Shown here: one piece after another, positions 16,790 to 25,277 of the stretch
Layout: every line of letters starts with the position of its first letter
Numbering within the stretch: position 1 is the stretch's first letter
Source of the DNA: Streptomyces hygroscopicus
GTDB lineage: Bacteria; Actinomycetota; Actinomycetes; Streptomycetales; Streptomycetaceae
Reading direction: 5' to 3'
Assembly (NCBI RefSeq): GCF_026168105.1
Contig: NZ_LBMW01000023.1
Coordinates: 1-64,000, forward strand
DNA: 64,000 nt
Program-made: the position numbers and the translations under genes
Notes under the pieces: model-generated
Databases searched by the model: none
Told to the model about the DNA's origin: nothing
Seen by the model: only the letters and a program-made list of their open reading frames with translations

Positions 16790-17016
16790 ATCCCCCTTCG
16801 CTCGCCCGTACGCGAAGGCCCGTACACGAAGGCCGGTAGCGAAGGCCCCTGGGCGAAGACCCGTAGGCGAACGCCCGTGCGGGAAGGTCCGAAATCCGGC
16901 CGCCAAGGCTCAGGCCCGTGACCGAAGACCTGCCGGACAAAGACCTGCCGGACAAAGACCTGCCGGACAAAGACCTGCCGGACGAAGACCGAACGGACGA
17001 AGACCGAACGGACGAA
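16790..17016. repeat. Repeat-filled convergent gap with 15-bp tandem array
   Basis: 16790-16915 has loose repeats built on GCGAAGGCCCGTA. 16927-17016 holds six 15-bp units: four of GACCTGCCGGACAAA type, then two of GACCGAACGGACGAA. It lies between the MarR stop and the MFS stop. Read on the plus strand it encodes a DLPDK repeat, but the frame then continues as antisense to the MFS gene and is not believed to be a protein. Confidence 0.8.
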
Positions 17017-17040
17017 GATCCTCGCTCTGCACGGCCGTGG

Positions 17041-18603
17041 TCAGTGGGCGACCACCGGCACGTGCACCTCGTCCTCGACGCCCTCGTCCTCGATGCCCTC
17101 GCCGTCGCCCGTGCCCTGGCCGGAGACCCGCCCGGCACCCGGGCGTCCGGCGTTGACGAGGGTCAGAGCGGCGGTCGCGGCGACCACAAGGATCCCGACG
17201 GCGAACCAGATCGCGTTCGCGTAGCCGTGCACCATGCCCTGCAGCTGGACCAGCTGCCGCTGCGGCTTGGAGGCGGCGGTGGCGATGTGGTCCTTGATGT
17301 AGGAGGCCGTCGCCGAGGAGGCGACCGTGTTCAGCAGCGCCGTACCGATCGCGCCGCCTACCTGCTGCGAGGTGTTGACCATCGCGGAGGCGACACCGGC
17401 GTCCCGCGGCTGCACCCCGTGCGTGGCCAGGGACATGGCCGGCATGAACGCCGTACCCATGCCGAGGCCGAGCAGCAGCATGGCCGGCAGCACCAGCGAG
17501 GCGTACGACGACCCGATCTCCAGCCGGGCCAGCAGGAACATGCCGGTGGCGGCGACCAGGAAGCCGGGGCCCATCAGCAGCCGTGCCGGGACCCGGGTCA
17601 TCAACCGGGCGCCGATCTGGGTGGAGCCCGTGATCATGCCGGCGATCATCGGCAGGAAGGCGAAGCCCGTCTTGACCGGCGAGTAGCCCTTCACGACCTG
17701 CAGGTAGTAGGTCAGGAAGAGGAAGGTGCCGAACATCGCGATGACCGCGAGACCCAGGGAGAGATAGACGCCGCCGCGATTGCGGTCGGTGACCACGCGC
17801 AGCGGCAGCAGCGGGGCCTTGATCCTGGACTCGGTGACCACGAAAGCCAGGAGCAGGACCGCCGACGCGACGAACAGGCCGACCGTCAGGGAGTCGCCCC
17901 AGCCGTCGGACTCGGCGCGCGTGAAGCCGTAGACGAGGGAGACCAGTCCCAGGGTGGAGAGGATCACGCCGGGGATGTCGAGCGGCGAGCGGTTGCGACC
18001 GCCCTCCGGCTCACGGATGACGAAGTACGCGCCGGCCGCCGCGACGAGCGCGAACGGAATGTTGACGAAGAACGTCCAGCGCCAGTCCAGGTACTCGGTG
18101 AGGAAGCCGCCGAGGATGAAGCCCACGGCACCGCCGCCACCGGCGATCGCACCGTAGATGCCGAAGGCCTTGGCGCGCTCCTTGGCGTCGGTGAACATCA
18201 CGGCCAGCAGGGACAGCGCGGCAGGCGCGAGAAGCGCGCCGAAGACGCCCTGCAGGGCGCGGGCGCCGAACATCATCGCCCCGCTCTGCGCTGCGCCGCC
18301 GAGCGCGGAGGCCGCCGCGAAGCCGGCCAGGCCGATGACGAAGGCACGCTTGCGGCCCCACAGGTCGGCAATGCGGCCACCGAAGAGCAGGAGACCGCCG
18401 AACGCCAGGGCATAGGCCGTCACGACCCACTGTCGGTTGCCGTCCGATATCCCCAGGTCCTGCTGGGCGGAGGGAAGCGCGATGTTCACGATGGTCGCGT
18501 CGAGGACGACCATCAGCTGCGCGAGGGCGATGAAGACGAGCGCACGCCAGCGGCGGGCGTCGGGAGCGGAAACGTCGGGGACGCTTCGGGCTGTTTGCGA
18601 CAT
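17041..18603 (-). CDS. MFS efflux transporter (DHA2/EmrB-QacA type)
   Basis: The 520-aa protein has about 14 TM helices. TM1 motif LMVVLDATIVNIALPSAQ, GGRIADLWGRKRAFVIG (motif A), GGGGAVGFILGGFL (motif C-like) and a Gly/Ala-rich cytoplasmic tail are visible. It is a proton-driven multidrug exporter family member with unknown substrate. An in-frame GTG at 18615 would add four residues; neither start has a strong ribosome site. It follows a TetR gene in the same direction, likely its repressor. Its leader contains a 13-bp repeat array. Confidence 0.92.
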   Translation of the reverse strand: MSQTARSVPDVSAPDARRWRALVFIALAQLMVVLDATIVNIALPSAQQDLGISDGNRQWVVTAYALAFGGLLLFGGRIADLWGRKRAFVIGLAGFAAASALGGAAQSGAMMFGARALQGVFGALLAPAALSLLAVMFTDAKERAKAFGIYGAIAGGGGAVGFILGGFLTEYLDWRWTFFVNIPFALVAAAGAYFVIREPEGGRNRSPLDIPGVILSTLGLVSLVYGFTRAESDGWGDSLTVGLFVASAVLLLAFVVTESRIKAPLLPLRVVTDRNRGGVYLSLGLAVIAMFGTFLFLTYYLQVVKGYSPVKTGFAFLPMIAGMITGSTQIGARLMTRVPARLLMGPGFLVAATGMFLLARLEIGSSYASLVLPAMLLLGLGMGTAFMPAMSLATHGVQPRDAGVASAMVNTSQQVGGAIGTALLNTVASSATASYIKDHIATAASKPQRQLVQLQGMVHGYANAIWFAVGILVVAATAALTLVNAGRPGAGRVSGQGTGDGEGIEDEGVEDEVHVPVVAH

Positions 18604-18657
18604 GGGGGTACCCACTTCGGAGCTTCGTGACGGAAATGTCGGGTCGGACGACGAAAG

Positions 18658-18717
18658 ATCAGGTGACGAAATCGGGTGACGAGATCGGGTGACGAAATCG
18701 GGTGACGGAAATCGGGT
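18658..18717. repeat. 13-bp tandem repeat in the TetR-MFS gap
   Basis: Four to five units of ATCGGGTGACGAA type occur directly upstream of the MFS gene. They leave 294 bp between the TetR stop and the MFS start with no other gene. Confidence 0.8.
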
Positions 18718-18897
18718 GGCGTGAAAGGGCGCAGGAAGTCAGGGCCCGGCGAGGGCGACGGCGATGGCCGGAAGGCCTGTCGTCGGCCCCGGACGACATC
18801 GATACGGACTTGGTCGATACGGGCTGGACGAACGTCGGTGTGGATACGGGCTCGGCGGACGTCGGTACAGACGGGTGAAGCGCGCGGAACTAATCGC

Positions 18898-19542
18898 TCA
18901 GGACTGGCGCAGTTCCTCCATGGTGACGGCGGTACCCGGAAGCTCGGAACGAGCCGGGGCCCGCAACCCGTCCAGGAAGAGCTGCAGATGACGGTGTACG
19001 AAGCGGTCGGCGCTAAGGCACGCCGTACCGGCCGGGGGCCGGCTGAGCTGGGCCACGGCGACCATCACATCGCCCACGCCCACGTCGGGGCGGAGCCGGC
19101 CGGCCACCCTGGCGCGGTCCATGATCTCCGCGACGAGCCGCTCGACCCGTTCGCGCGCCGCCACCAGGTCCGGGTGGTGCTGGTCGAAAGTGCTGGAGAT
19201 CATCGGGCACAGGGCGCTGACCCGCTCGTCGGCGGCGGCGTGCACGAAGTGCTCCAGCGCCTCGAAGGCGTCGCCGGACTCGGCGAGCGCCCGCTCGGCC
19301 ACCTCGGACGTGCGGTCGAGGACGGAGCAGACGACCTCGCGGACGAGTGCGTCGCGGTCGGGGAAGTTGCGGTACACCGTGGCGTTTCCGACGCCGGCCC
19401 GGCGGGCGATCTCGTCGAACGGCACATCGGGGCCGAACTCGACGAACATCTCCCGGGCGGCGGCGACGATCCGCTCCCGGTTGCGCAGGGCATCGGCACG
19501 CGGCCGGGTCGCTCGGCGCTGCACGGGGCTCGCGGTCTGCAC
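18898..19542 (-). CDS. TetR-family transcriptional regulator
   Basis: The 214-aa repressor has the HTH at about 15-60 (NRERIVAAAREMFVEFG, PFDEIARRAGVGNATVYRNF) and a C-terminal ligand domain with a TetR_C SbtR-like pattern (ALEHFVHAAADERVSALCP). The GTG at 19542 is chosen for GGAG 6 bases upstream; the open frame extends further but codes through low-complexity repeats. It sits upstream of the MFS pump on the same strand and has a double palindrome in its promoter, so autorepression and pump control are likely. Confidence 0.9.
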   Translation of the reverse strand: MQTASPVQRRATRPRADALRNRERIVAAAREMFVEFGPDVPFDEIARRAGVGNATVYRNFPDRDALVREVVCSVLDRTSEVAERALAESGDAFEALEHFVHAAADERVSALCPMISSTFDQHHPDLVAARERVERLVAEIMDRARVAGRLRPDVGVGDVMVAVAQLSRPPAGTACLSADRFVHRHLQLFLDGLRAPARSELPGTAVTMEELRQS

Positions 19543-19572
19543 GGCGTACTCCTCGGACGAGTGGAGTGCGAT

Positions 19573-19631
19573 CCGGGGATTCAGTCCCCGTTTCGCTCGG
19601 ACACAGGTCCAAACGGGGAATCCATCCCCGG
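19573..19631. promoter_or_regulatory. Double TetR operator
   Basis: Two sites, each GGGGA-N5-TCCCC (19575-19589 and 19615-19629), are 40 bp apart. As wholes, 19573-19593 and 19611-19631 are near-perfect inverted copies (4 mismatches in 21 bp). They start about 30 bp upstream of the TetR GTG. Confidence 0.7.
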
Positions 19632-19704
19632 TTATTTCCCGACCCGGAGGCCAATTCCATGTGACCTGAGTCACATACCTGAGCCCTCGGCTCCCATGAA
19701 GCCC

Positions 19705-19895
19705 TCGGCTCCAGCTCCAGCCCGACTCCGGCTCCAGCCCCAGCTCCAGTCCGACTCCCGCCCCAGCCCCAGCTCCCGTCCGACTCCCGCCCCAGCCCCA
19801 GCTCCAGTCCGACTCCCGCCCCAGCCCCAGCTCCCGTCCGACTCCCGCCCCAGCCGGACTCCAGCTCCAGCCGGACTCCAGCCCCAGCCCCCTCG
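19705..19895. repeat. 29-bp tandem repeat array
   Basis: Units begin at 19742, 19771, 19800 and so on (AGCTCCAGTCCGACTCCCG then CCCCAGCCCC), flanked by degenerate copies. The period of 29 is not a multiple of three, so the open frames that cross it (Gly/Trp/Ser-rich on the minus strand) are artefacts. Confidence 0.85.
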
Positions 19896-20078
19896 AAGCG
19901 GACGCCCCCACAAGCGCATCGCTCCAACGACACCTCCCCATCCACCGCTTCACCCCTTCCGCGCCCGGGAACCCCTCGTTCGGCCCGTTCCAGCGCGCGC
20001 CCGCACCCCCCTCGACACAGGGTGATCGCAAGGGCGCAGCCGGTGACGGGCGGCTGCCCGGGAGCGAAGGGGCACCGC

Positions 20079-21353
20079 ATGCAGCCGAGTCGCCGCCGGA
20101 TAGGCCCGCGCCGCGTCGCCTCGCTCGCCTCGGTCACCGTTCTCACACTGGCGATATCCACCTCCGCCACGGCCGGACGCCTGATGGCGGGCTCCGCAAC
20201 GGCGGGCCCCATAGCACCCGTCCGCCCCTCGACGCTTCGGCCCTGCATGATCCGCGGCCATCTGGGCGTCCAGATGCCGGAGGGCATTCCGACCCCCACC
20301 GGCTACGCCCACTCCACCGGCACGGTCCACGCCCTGAACCTGATGATCGACTTCTCCGACGCGCCCGGCCAGGGCAGCGCGCTCGACCGGTTCGCGGAGT
20401 TCTTCCCACAGACCCAGGAGTGGTTCACCACCAGCTCCTACGGGCGCCTCGACTACCGCCCGGAAGCCCCGATAGGCCGCTGGCTGCGGATGCCCAAGCC
20501 GTTCAAGGCTTACGGGATAGAGCGCGGCGCCCCCTTCGACCCCGGATACCGCACCCTGATCAAGGACATCGTCACCGCCGCCGGCACCCGGGTGGACTTC
20601 CGCCACTACGACCTGCTGAACGTGCTCGTCACCCCGAACGCCGGCCCCTCCGCCCTGGACACCGTCCTGTCGGTGACCTTCGCGGGCAACGGCGAGGCCC
20701 CGGCGGCCGACGGAGTACCCATCTCCAACGCGTCCTTCATCTACAGCCGTCAGGACGACGGCTCCGGCTCGTACTCCCGGACCGGCTACCGGGTCCTGCC
20801 CCATGAGAACGGCCATGTCTTCGGCCTGCCCGACCTCTACACCCAGGAGGGCGGGTCCACGGTCGGCCACTGGGACATCATGAGTGAGGACTGGGGCGCC
20901 GACAACGACATGCTCGGCTGGCACAAGTGGAAGCTCGGCTGGCTCGACGACTCCCAGATCGGCTGCGCAACCGCGCGCGGCACCACCGACTACACGCTGA
21001 CCCCGCTGGCCCGCGCCGGGGGCCGCAAACTCGTCTTCATCCCGGTCAGCCCCAAATCCGGGTACGCCCTCGAAGTGCGCACCCGCGAGGGCAACGACAC
21101 GGCGGTGTGCCGGCCCGGTGTCCTCGTCTACCGGGTCGACGCGGACATCGACACCGGCAACGGGCCCATCACGGTCTACGACTCCCGGCGCAACAGCGGC
21201 GGCTGCACCCACAGTCCGAACGTCCAGGCCGAACTGTCCGACGCACCCTTCGTCCCCGGGGAGACCTTCAAGGACCCGAAGAGAGGGATCGACGTCTCCG
21301 TCCTGGGGACGGACCCGTCCGGGAACCACCGGGTACGGGTGACGCGCCGATGA
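20079..21353 (+). CDS. Secreted M6-family-like metalloprotease
   Basis: The 424-aa protein has a basic N-terminus and hydrophobic signal (RRRIGPRRVASLASVTVLTL). The zinc site is HENGH within HENGHVFGLPDLYTQ (about residues 244-258), the M6 (immune inhibitor A-like) pattern HExxHxxGLPDLY, followed by VGHWDIMSEDWGADN, the Met-turn region. It is expected to cleave extracellular proteins. The ATG at 20079 has GAAGGGG upstream and puts the signal peptide first; a GTG at 20022 is in frame. The following gene is an IclR relic. Confidence 0.88.
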   Translation: MQPSRRRIGPRRVASLASVTVLTLAISTSATAGRLMAGSATAGPIAPVRPSTLRPCMIRGHLGVQMPEGIPTPTGYAHSTGTVHALNLMIDFSDAPGQGSALDRFAEFFPQTQEWFTTSSYGRLDYRPEAPIGRWLRMPKPFKAYGIERGAPFDPGYRTLIKDIVTAAGTRVDFRHYDLLNVLVTPNAGPSALDTVLSVTFAGNGEAPAADGVPISNASFIYSRQDDGSGSYSRTGYRVLPHENGHVFGLPDLYTQEGGSTVGHWDIMSEDWGADNDMLGWHKWKLGWLDDSQIGCATARGTTDYTLTPLARAGGRKLVFIPVSPKSGYALEVRTREGNDTAVCRPGVLVYRVDADIDTGNGPITVYDSRRNSGGCTHSPNVQAELSDAPFVPGETFKDPKRGIDVSVLGTDPSGNHRVRVTRR

Positions 21354-21443
21354 GGGGCCCCGCCGCAGGCATACGGAGTCCAGGGCGGCGCACGGCGCGG
21401 ACGAACCCGGCGGGCGCGGCCGGCCCGGATCACGGTGACCCCA

Positions 21444-22095
21444 TGCTCGCGAACGGCACGCAGGCCCCGGACACGGCCGTACCCGACGAAGCGATCACTC
21501 CCCTCATGCGCGGGCTCACCGTGTTGCGGAGGCTCACCGAGGCCGACAGCAGCCGGGCGACGGCACGCCGGGCGCTGATCACGCTGGAGCACCTCGGTTG
21601 CGTCACCGAGCACGACCGTGTCTTCCGGCTCGCCCCGCGCTTCCTGAGCCTGAGTTGTCCGCCGCTGTCCCGGTCGACGCTGCGGGAGATCGCCACCCCG
21701 CATCCGAGCACCCTGTCCCAACTCCCGCACGCGTCGACCTCGTTGGCGGTGCTGACGGGCGACGACACCCAGCACACGGCCCGGGTGGCCGCCAACCGCC
21801 TCATGAGCGTCAACATCACGGTCGGCACCCGGCTGCCGCGTACGCAACCTCGCTGGGCCGGGTGATGCCGGCGGACCTGACGGACACGCTGCCCGCGGCG
21901 GCTGCGCCGACACCGCGGGCGGTCACGGATCCGGCCGGGCTCGGGGCGGTGCTCTAGCAGGTACGACGCGAGGGATTCGCCTTGGTCGACGGCGAGTTGG
22001 AGGAGGGGCTGCGATCGATCGCCGTACCGGTGTGGTGGCCCGGGCGCCGGGTGATGGCGGTGAACGTCGCCATGCACAGCAGCCGCCGCACAGCC
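21444..22095 (+). pseudogene. IclR-family regulator, frameshifted relic
   Basis: Pieces of one IclR-type protein lie in successive frames. The HTH part is ITPLMRGLTVLRRLTEAD and ALITLEHLGCVTEHDRVFRL, with the middle of the HTH deleted. The effector domain begins SLAVLTGDDTQHTARVAANR, moves to another frame at about 21835 (AYATSLGRVMPADL), meets a TAG at 21957 and goes on (FALVDGELEEGLRSIAVPVW, VMAVNVAMHSSRRT). At least two lesions are present, so it is not functional. PcaR/PobR-type IclR proteins look closest. Confidence 0.8.
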
Positions 22096-22117
22096 GCCGC
22101 GCTTCCCCGCGCCCCCG

Positions 22118-22750
22118 TCAGCTCGCCTGCGCGAGTCTCCCCGCGGCCACCACTCCCCGAAGCGCCGGCGCCGAGGCGATGCGCGGCAGGAGCAGCAACC
22201 AGAATCGGGTCAGCGTGGTGCGGGACAGCCAGCGCACGTCGTGCCCGCCGAGCGCGGCGAAACCCACCGTCGCACCGACCACCGTGGCCACCAGGTCCCG
22301 GGGCGGGACGTCCGAGAGCAGCCCCTCCCGCGCCGACCGGATGACGGCGTCCTCCACCCACGCGTGCCACCGCTCGTACAGGTCCTCACCCTGGCGGGCC
22401 CCCTCACCACCGTCGCAGAGGTCGAATCCGGCGCGCAGAACGACGTCGTTCCCCAGTCCCTGCAGGAGGGCATGGCTCGCGTCGACCAGTGCCTGGAGCG
22501 AACCCCCGAGCTGCGGCGGCGGCCGCTCTCCCGAGGTGATCCGCCGGAACCGCTGGGCCGCCGCGTCCCGCACCGCCGCGGCGAGGGCGGACTTGCTGGG
22601 GAAGTGGAAGTGCAGAGCGCCGTTGCTGACCCCGGCTCTGGCGCTGATCGTCGACAGCGTGACCACCTCGAAGCCGTCCCGGCTGAAGAGCTCGGCGGCG
22701 GACTGGATCAGAGCATTGCGCGTGCGCACCGCGCGTTCCTGCTTGGCCAT
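22118..22750 (-). CDS. Gamma-butyrolactone/butenolide receptor-like TetR regulator (AvaR2-like)
   Basis: The 210-aa regulator starts MAKQERAVRTRNALIQSAAE, as ArpA/ScbR/AvaR family members do. Its HTH is LSTISARAGVSNGALHFHFPSK, with the ScbR-type GALxFHFxSK recognition helix. The ligand domain is divergent from the second receptor in this locus, so it may be a pseudoreceptor. The ATG at 22750 has GGAG 7 bases upstream. A perfect 18-bp palindrome lies 37 bp upstream of the start. Gene order relative to the P450, second receptor and oxidase matches avaR2 in the avenolide locus as I remember it. Confidence 0.88.
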   Translation of the reverse strand: MAKQERAVRTRNALIQSAAELFSRDGFEVVTLSTISARAGVSNGALHFHFPSKSALAAAVRDAAAQRFRRITSGERPPPQLGGSLQALVDASHALLQGLGNDVVLRAGFDLCDGGEGARQGEDLYERWHAWVEDAVIRSAREGLLSDVPPRDLVATVVGATVGFAALGGHDVRWLSRTTLTRFWLLLLPRIASAPALRGVVAAGRLAQAS

Positions 22751-22786
22751 CAGACGCTCCGTTACTGCCGGGATTCGGAGCATAAC

Positions 22787-22804
22787 AAACCGCACGTGCG
22801 GTTT
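22787..22804. promoter_or_regulatory. ARE-like perfect palindrome
   Basis: AAACCGCACGTGCGGTTT is a perfect 18-bp palindrome. Its ACC and GGT arms fit the autoregulatory element bound by ScbR/ArpA-type receptors. It is placed to repress the AvaR2-like gene. Confidence 0.75.
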
Positions 22805-22865
22805 TCTATTGTTCGTGCAACGATTTCCCCGGGACGAGCCTCACGCCCCTGACCGCCCGGAAGAC

Positions 22866-22985
22866 CCGTTCGAGACGGCTGAGACGTTTGGGACGTTTGG
22901 GACGGTTGGGACCTTCGGGACAGCTGAGACGGCTAAGACGGCTGAGCCGGTCGAGATGGCCGCGACGGTCGAGACGGCCGCAGCA
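22866..22985. repeat. 9-bp GAGACGGCT-type repeats at the P450 3' end
   Basis: Degenerate 9-bp units (GAGACGGCT, GGGACGTTT, GAGACGGCC) run across the P450 stop codon and encode its PSRPSRPSRP tail. Confidence 0.75.
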
Positions 22986-24201
22986 CGACCGGCAACGTCG
23001 CGTATCCGTTGACGATGAAGGACCGCACCGGCTCGACCTCGGCCGGCGGCACAACGGGTTCCAGATCCGGGAACCGGGTGAAGAGCGCCGCGAGCGCGGA
23101 GGTCGCCTCCAGCCGGGCCAGCGACGCCCCCAGACACCGGTGCACCCCGAAGCCGAAGCCCAGGTCGTCCCGCCGCCCGGCGCGCAGCACGTCGAAGACG
23201 CCGACGTCTTCCCCGTACGCCGCCGGATCCGAGGCCGCACCCGCGAAGGAGACCAGGATCGGGTCACCCTTCCTGATGTGTACGCCGTCGAGTTCGATGT
23301 CCTCCACCGCGAAGCGCATCGGCGAGTACGCGGCGGGCGCGTGCGTACGCAATGTCTCGGCGACCACGTCGGCCCAGTCGGCGCGGCCCTCCACCACATG
23401 CGCGCGCTGTTCCGGATGGGCGCACAGCGCGCCGATGGCATTGGTGACGAGCGTGCAGGTGGTCTCCTGCCCGGCGGCGATCATCAGATAGAGCGTCCCG
23501 AGGAGTTCCTGCTCGGTCAGGCGGCCGTCGTCGGCGTCGTGCACCTCGATCAGCGCGGTCGCCAGATCGTCGCCGGGCCTGGCCCGCTTTCCGGCGGCCA
23601 GCTCCGCCAGCCTCCCGTAGACCCTCACCCGGGCCGCGGCCATCTCGTCGCCGGGAACCGCCGTGCCGAACACGACCTCCAGGTCCGTGCAGATGGGCTC
23701 GCGCGCCTCCTCGGCGACGCCGAACAACTCGCAGATCACCCGCATGGGCAGCACCTTGGCGAACCGCTCGCGCAGATCGACCGGTTCGCCGTCCGGCAAC
23801 GCGGCCAGCTCGTCGAGCAGTTCACTCGCGAGCTCCTCGATGCGGGGTCGCAGGGCCTCCGTACGCCGGGCGGTGAAGGCGGCGGCGACGAGCCGGCGCA
23901 GCCGTGCGTGACCGTCCCCGTAGGCGAAGAGCATGTTCTCGTTCGCCACCCACGGATACAGCGGCCACTCCTCACCGATACGGCCCGCGACGAACTCGGG
24001 CCAGTGCTGCCGGGCGTCCTTCGACACCCGCCGGTCAATGAGGAGTTGTTTGACGTACTTCTGCCGTACGACGGCCCAGGCGCGCACTCCACCCGGCAGT
24101 TCCACCTCGACGGCCGGACCCCGGGACCGTAACCTCGCGGTCTCGCCCGCCAGGTCACGCCCGGTCACGTCGAGGGCATACGGGCACCCGGTCATGTCCA
24201 T
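22933..24201 (-). CDS. Cytochrome P450 (Cyp17-like, butenolide biosynthesis)
   Basis: The 422-aa soluble bacterial P450 carries the I-helix oxygen motif AAGQETT (about 240), the K-helix ETLR, and the heme loop FGFGVHRCLG (Cys ligand about 350). Its place between two AvaR-type receptors and next to an acyl-CoA oxidase points to a late oxidation in avenolide-type butenolide synthesis, as for cyp17 of S. avermitilis; this role is inferred. The last 15 residues are a Ser-Arg-Pro repeat made by short DNA repeats and are probably a recent extension. The ATG at 24201 has GGAG upstream. Confidence 0.9.
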   Translation of the reverse strand: MDMTGCPYALDVTGRDLAGETARLRSRGPAVEVELPGGVRAWAVVRQKYVKQLLIDRRVSKDARQHWPEFVAGRIGEEWPLYPWVANENMLFAYGDGHARLRRLVAAAFTARRTEALRPRIEELASELLDELAALPDGEPVDLRERFAKVLPMRVICELFGVAEEAREPICTDLEVVFGTAVPGDEMAAARVRVYGRLAELAAGKRARPGDDLATALIEVHDADDGRLTEQELLGTLYLMIAAGQETTCTLVTNAIGALCAHPEQRAHVVEGRADWADVVAETLRTHAPAAYSPMRFAVEDIELDGVHIRKGDPILVSFAGAASDPAAYGEDVGVFDVLRAGRRDDLGFGFGVHRCLGASLARLEATSALAALFTRFPDLEPVVPPAEVEPVRSFIVNGYATLPVVLRPSRPSRPSRPAQPS

Positions 24202-24239
24202 CCGTGCACTCCGTTCGGTCGGTCCGTCCTTTCGGCATG

Positions 24240-24259
24240 CGGTGCGGCGCCCCGCACCG
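24240..24259. terminator. Hairpin between the AvaR1-like and P450 genes
   Basis: CGGTGCGG (24240-24247) and CCGCACCG (24252-24259) are perfect arms around a 4-nt loop, 70 bp past the AvaR1-like stop and 39 bp before the P450 start. It has no T-run, so it may be an attenuating or protein-binding site instead. Confidence 0.45.
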
Positions 24260-24327
24260 GCACACCACGGCGGAACGCATGCGCATGCGGCCTCCACCCG
24301 TCACCCGGCAGACCGCACCGGGCGTGC

Positions 24328-25014
24328 TCACTCCGCCGCCTTCGCCGCCTCCGACTCACGCTGTCTCAGGGCGGCTTCGTACACCCGCGGGCCCCGCTCC
24401 GGGGAGAAGTCCAGTCGCACCAGGACCCCCGGCGAGGCGACGGAAGGCATCAGGTACCGGTAGAGGTCGGCCACCCGCTCGGCCAGGTCCGCCCGCTCGG
24501 TCATGATCCTCGACAGAACCTGGACCCCGGTGAACGCGCCGACGAACAGCCGGGCGAGCGCGGCGACATCGACGTGCGGGAGGATCTCCCCCTTCGCCTT
24601 GGCCTCTTCGAAGACGGACTGAGTGTGGTCGGTCCAGGCCTGCATGGGCACCCGCCGGTTGAGATGGTCCTTGGGCGACCCCTGGTCCACGGTCAGGCGC
24701 ACGCTGCCCTGGACGATCGCGTCCCCTGTGTCCTTCCTGAGCAGATACGCCAGCAACAACGCCTCGTCCAGGGATTCCTGGAGTTTCAGCTCCTGCTCCG
24801 GGACACGTGGAAGCGAGGAGACCTGCGCGGCCAGGACCTCCTGGGCCAGCTCCTCCTTCGACGAGAAGTGGAAGTAGAGCGCACCCTTGGTGACCCCCGA
24901 CCGATTGAGCACGTCGGAGATCGTCGCCGCCTCGTACCCGACCTCGTCGAACACCTCGGCCGCGGCGACCAGGATCGCCTGCCGCGTCCGAATGGCTCGC
25001 TCCTGCCGTGCCAC
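24328..25014 (-). CDS. Autoregulator receptor, TetR family (AvaR1/ScbR-like)
   Basis: The 228-aa protein is a clear ArpA/ScbR/AvaR1-type receptor. It starts ARQERAIRTRQAILVAAAEV, has HTH ATISDVLNRSGVTKGALYFHF, then SSKEELAQEVL, followed by a ligand-binding domain. It should bind ARE sequences as a dimer and leave DNA on binding a butenolide or gamma-butyrolactone hormone. The GTG start at 25014 has GGAGG 5 bases upstream. It is divergent from the acyl-CoA oxidase gene, and the 263-bp gap has two ARE-like repeats, the arrangement of avaR1-aco in S. avermitilis. Confidence 0.92.
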   Translation of the reverse strand: MARQERAIRTRQAILVAAAEVFDEVGYEAATISDVLNRSGVTKGALYFHFSSKEELAQEVLAAQVSSLPRVPEQELKLQESLDEALLLAYLLRKDTGDAIVQGSVRLTVDQGSPKDHLNRRVPMQAWTDHTQSVFEEAKAKGEILPHVDVAALARLFVGAFTGVQVLSRIMTERADLAERVADLYRYLMPSVASPGVLVRLDFSPERGPRVYEAALRQRESEAAKAAE

Positions 25015-25085
25015 AGCATCCTCCGTACCCACCGTGCGCGCCGGACGCGATCCCCCGATCCCCCTGCCAATACCCAAGGGACAAT

Positions 25086-25105
25086 AAAACCAGCCGAACG
25101 GTTTT
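25086..25105. promoter_or_regulatory. ARE-like inverted repeat, AvaR1-proximal
   Basis: AAAACC (25086-25091) and GGTTTT (25100-25105) are perfect 6-bp arms around 8 nt, the size and arm sequence of receptor operators. The site is 72 bp upstream of the receptor GTG. Confidence 0.6.
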
Positions 25106-25204
25106 TCAACCCTGAAGCTTCCGCAGCACAAACCACCCTTCACCCCTTCAAAAGGGGTCATCAAGAGCCTCTACCGACGGGAGACGGGCTCAGAAGGGTC
25201 TTGA

Positions 25205-25227
25205 ATACAAAACCGGATGGTACGTAT
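25205..25227. promoter_or_regulatory. ARE-like imperfect palindrome, aco-proximal
   Basis: ATAC-N3-ACC faces GGT-N2-GTAT, resembling the ACATACC/GGTATGT arms of classic AREs. It lies about 50 bp before the acyl-CoA oxidase start, where it would overlap the promoter. Confidence 0.55.
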
Positions 25228-25277
25228 CTTCGGTCTGTGCTCCACACCTGACCGTACCCACACCAGGGGCAAGCTCG

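Noticed and set aside
16918..18630. 570-aa plus frame starting in DLPDK repeats
   Set aside because: Beyond the repeats it is the exact antisense of the MFS gene.
19671..19919. Gly/Trp/Ser-rich minus ORF
   Set aside because: It reads through 29-bp repeats whose period is not a multiple of three.
23099..24132. Large plus-strand frames opposite the P450
   Set aside because: Antisense shadows of a gene with intact heme, ExxR and I-helix motifs.
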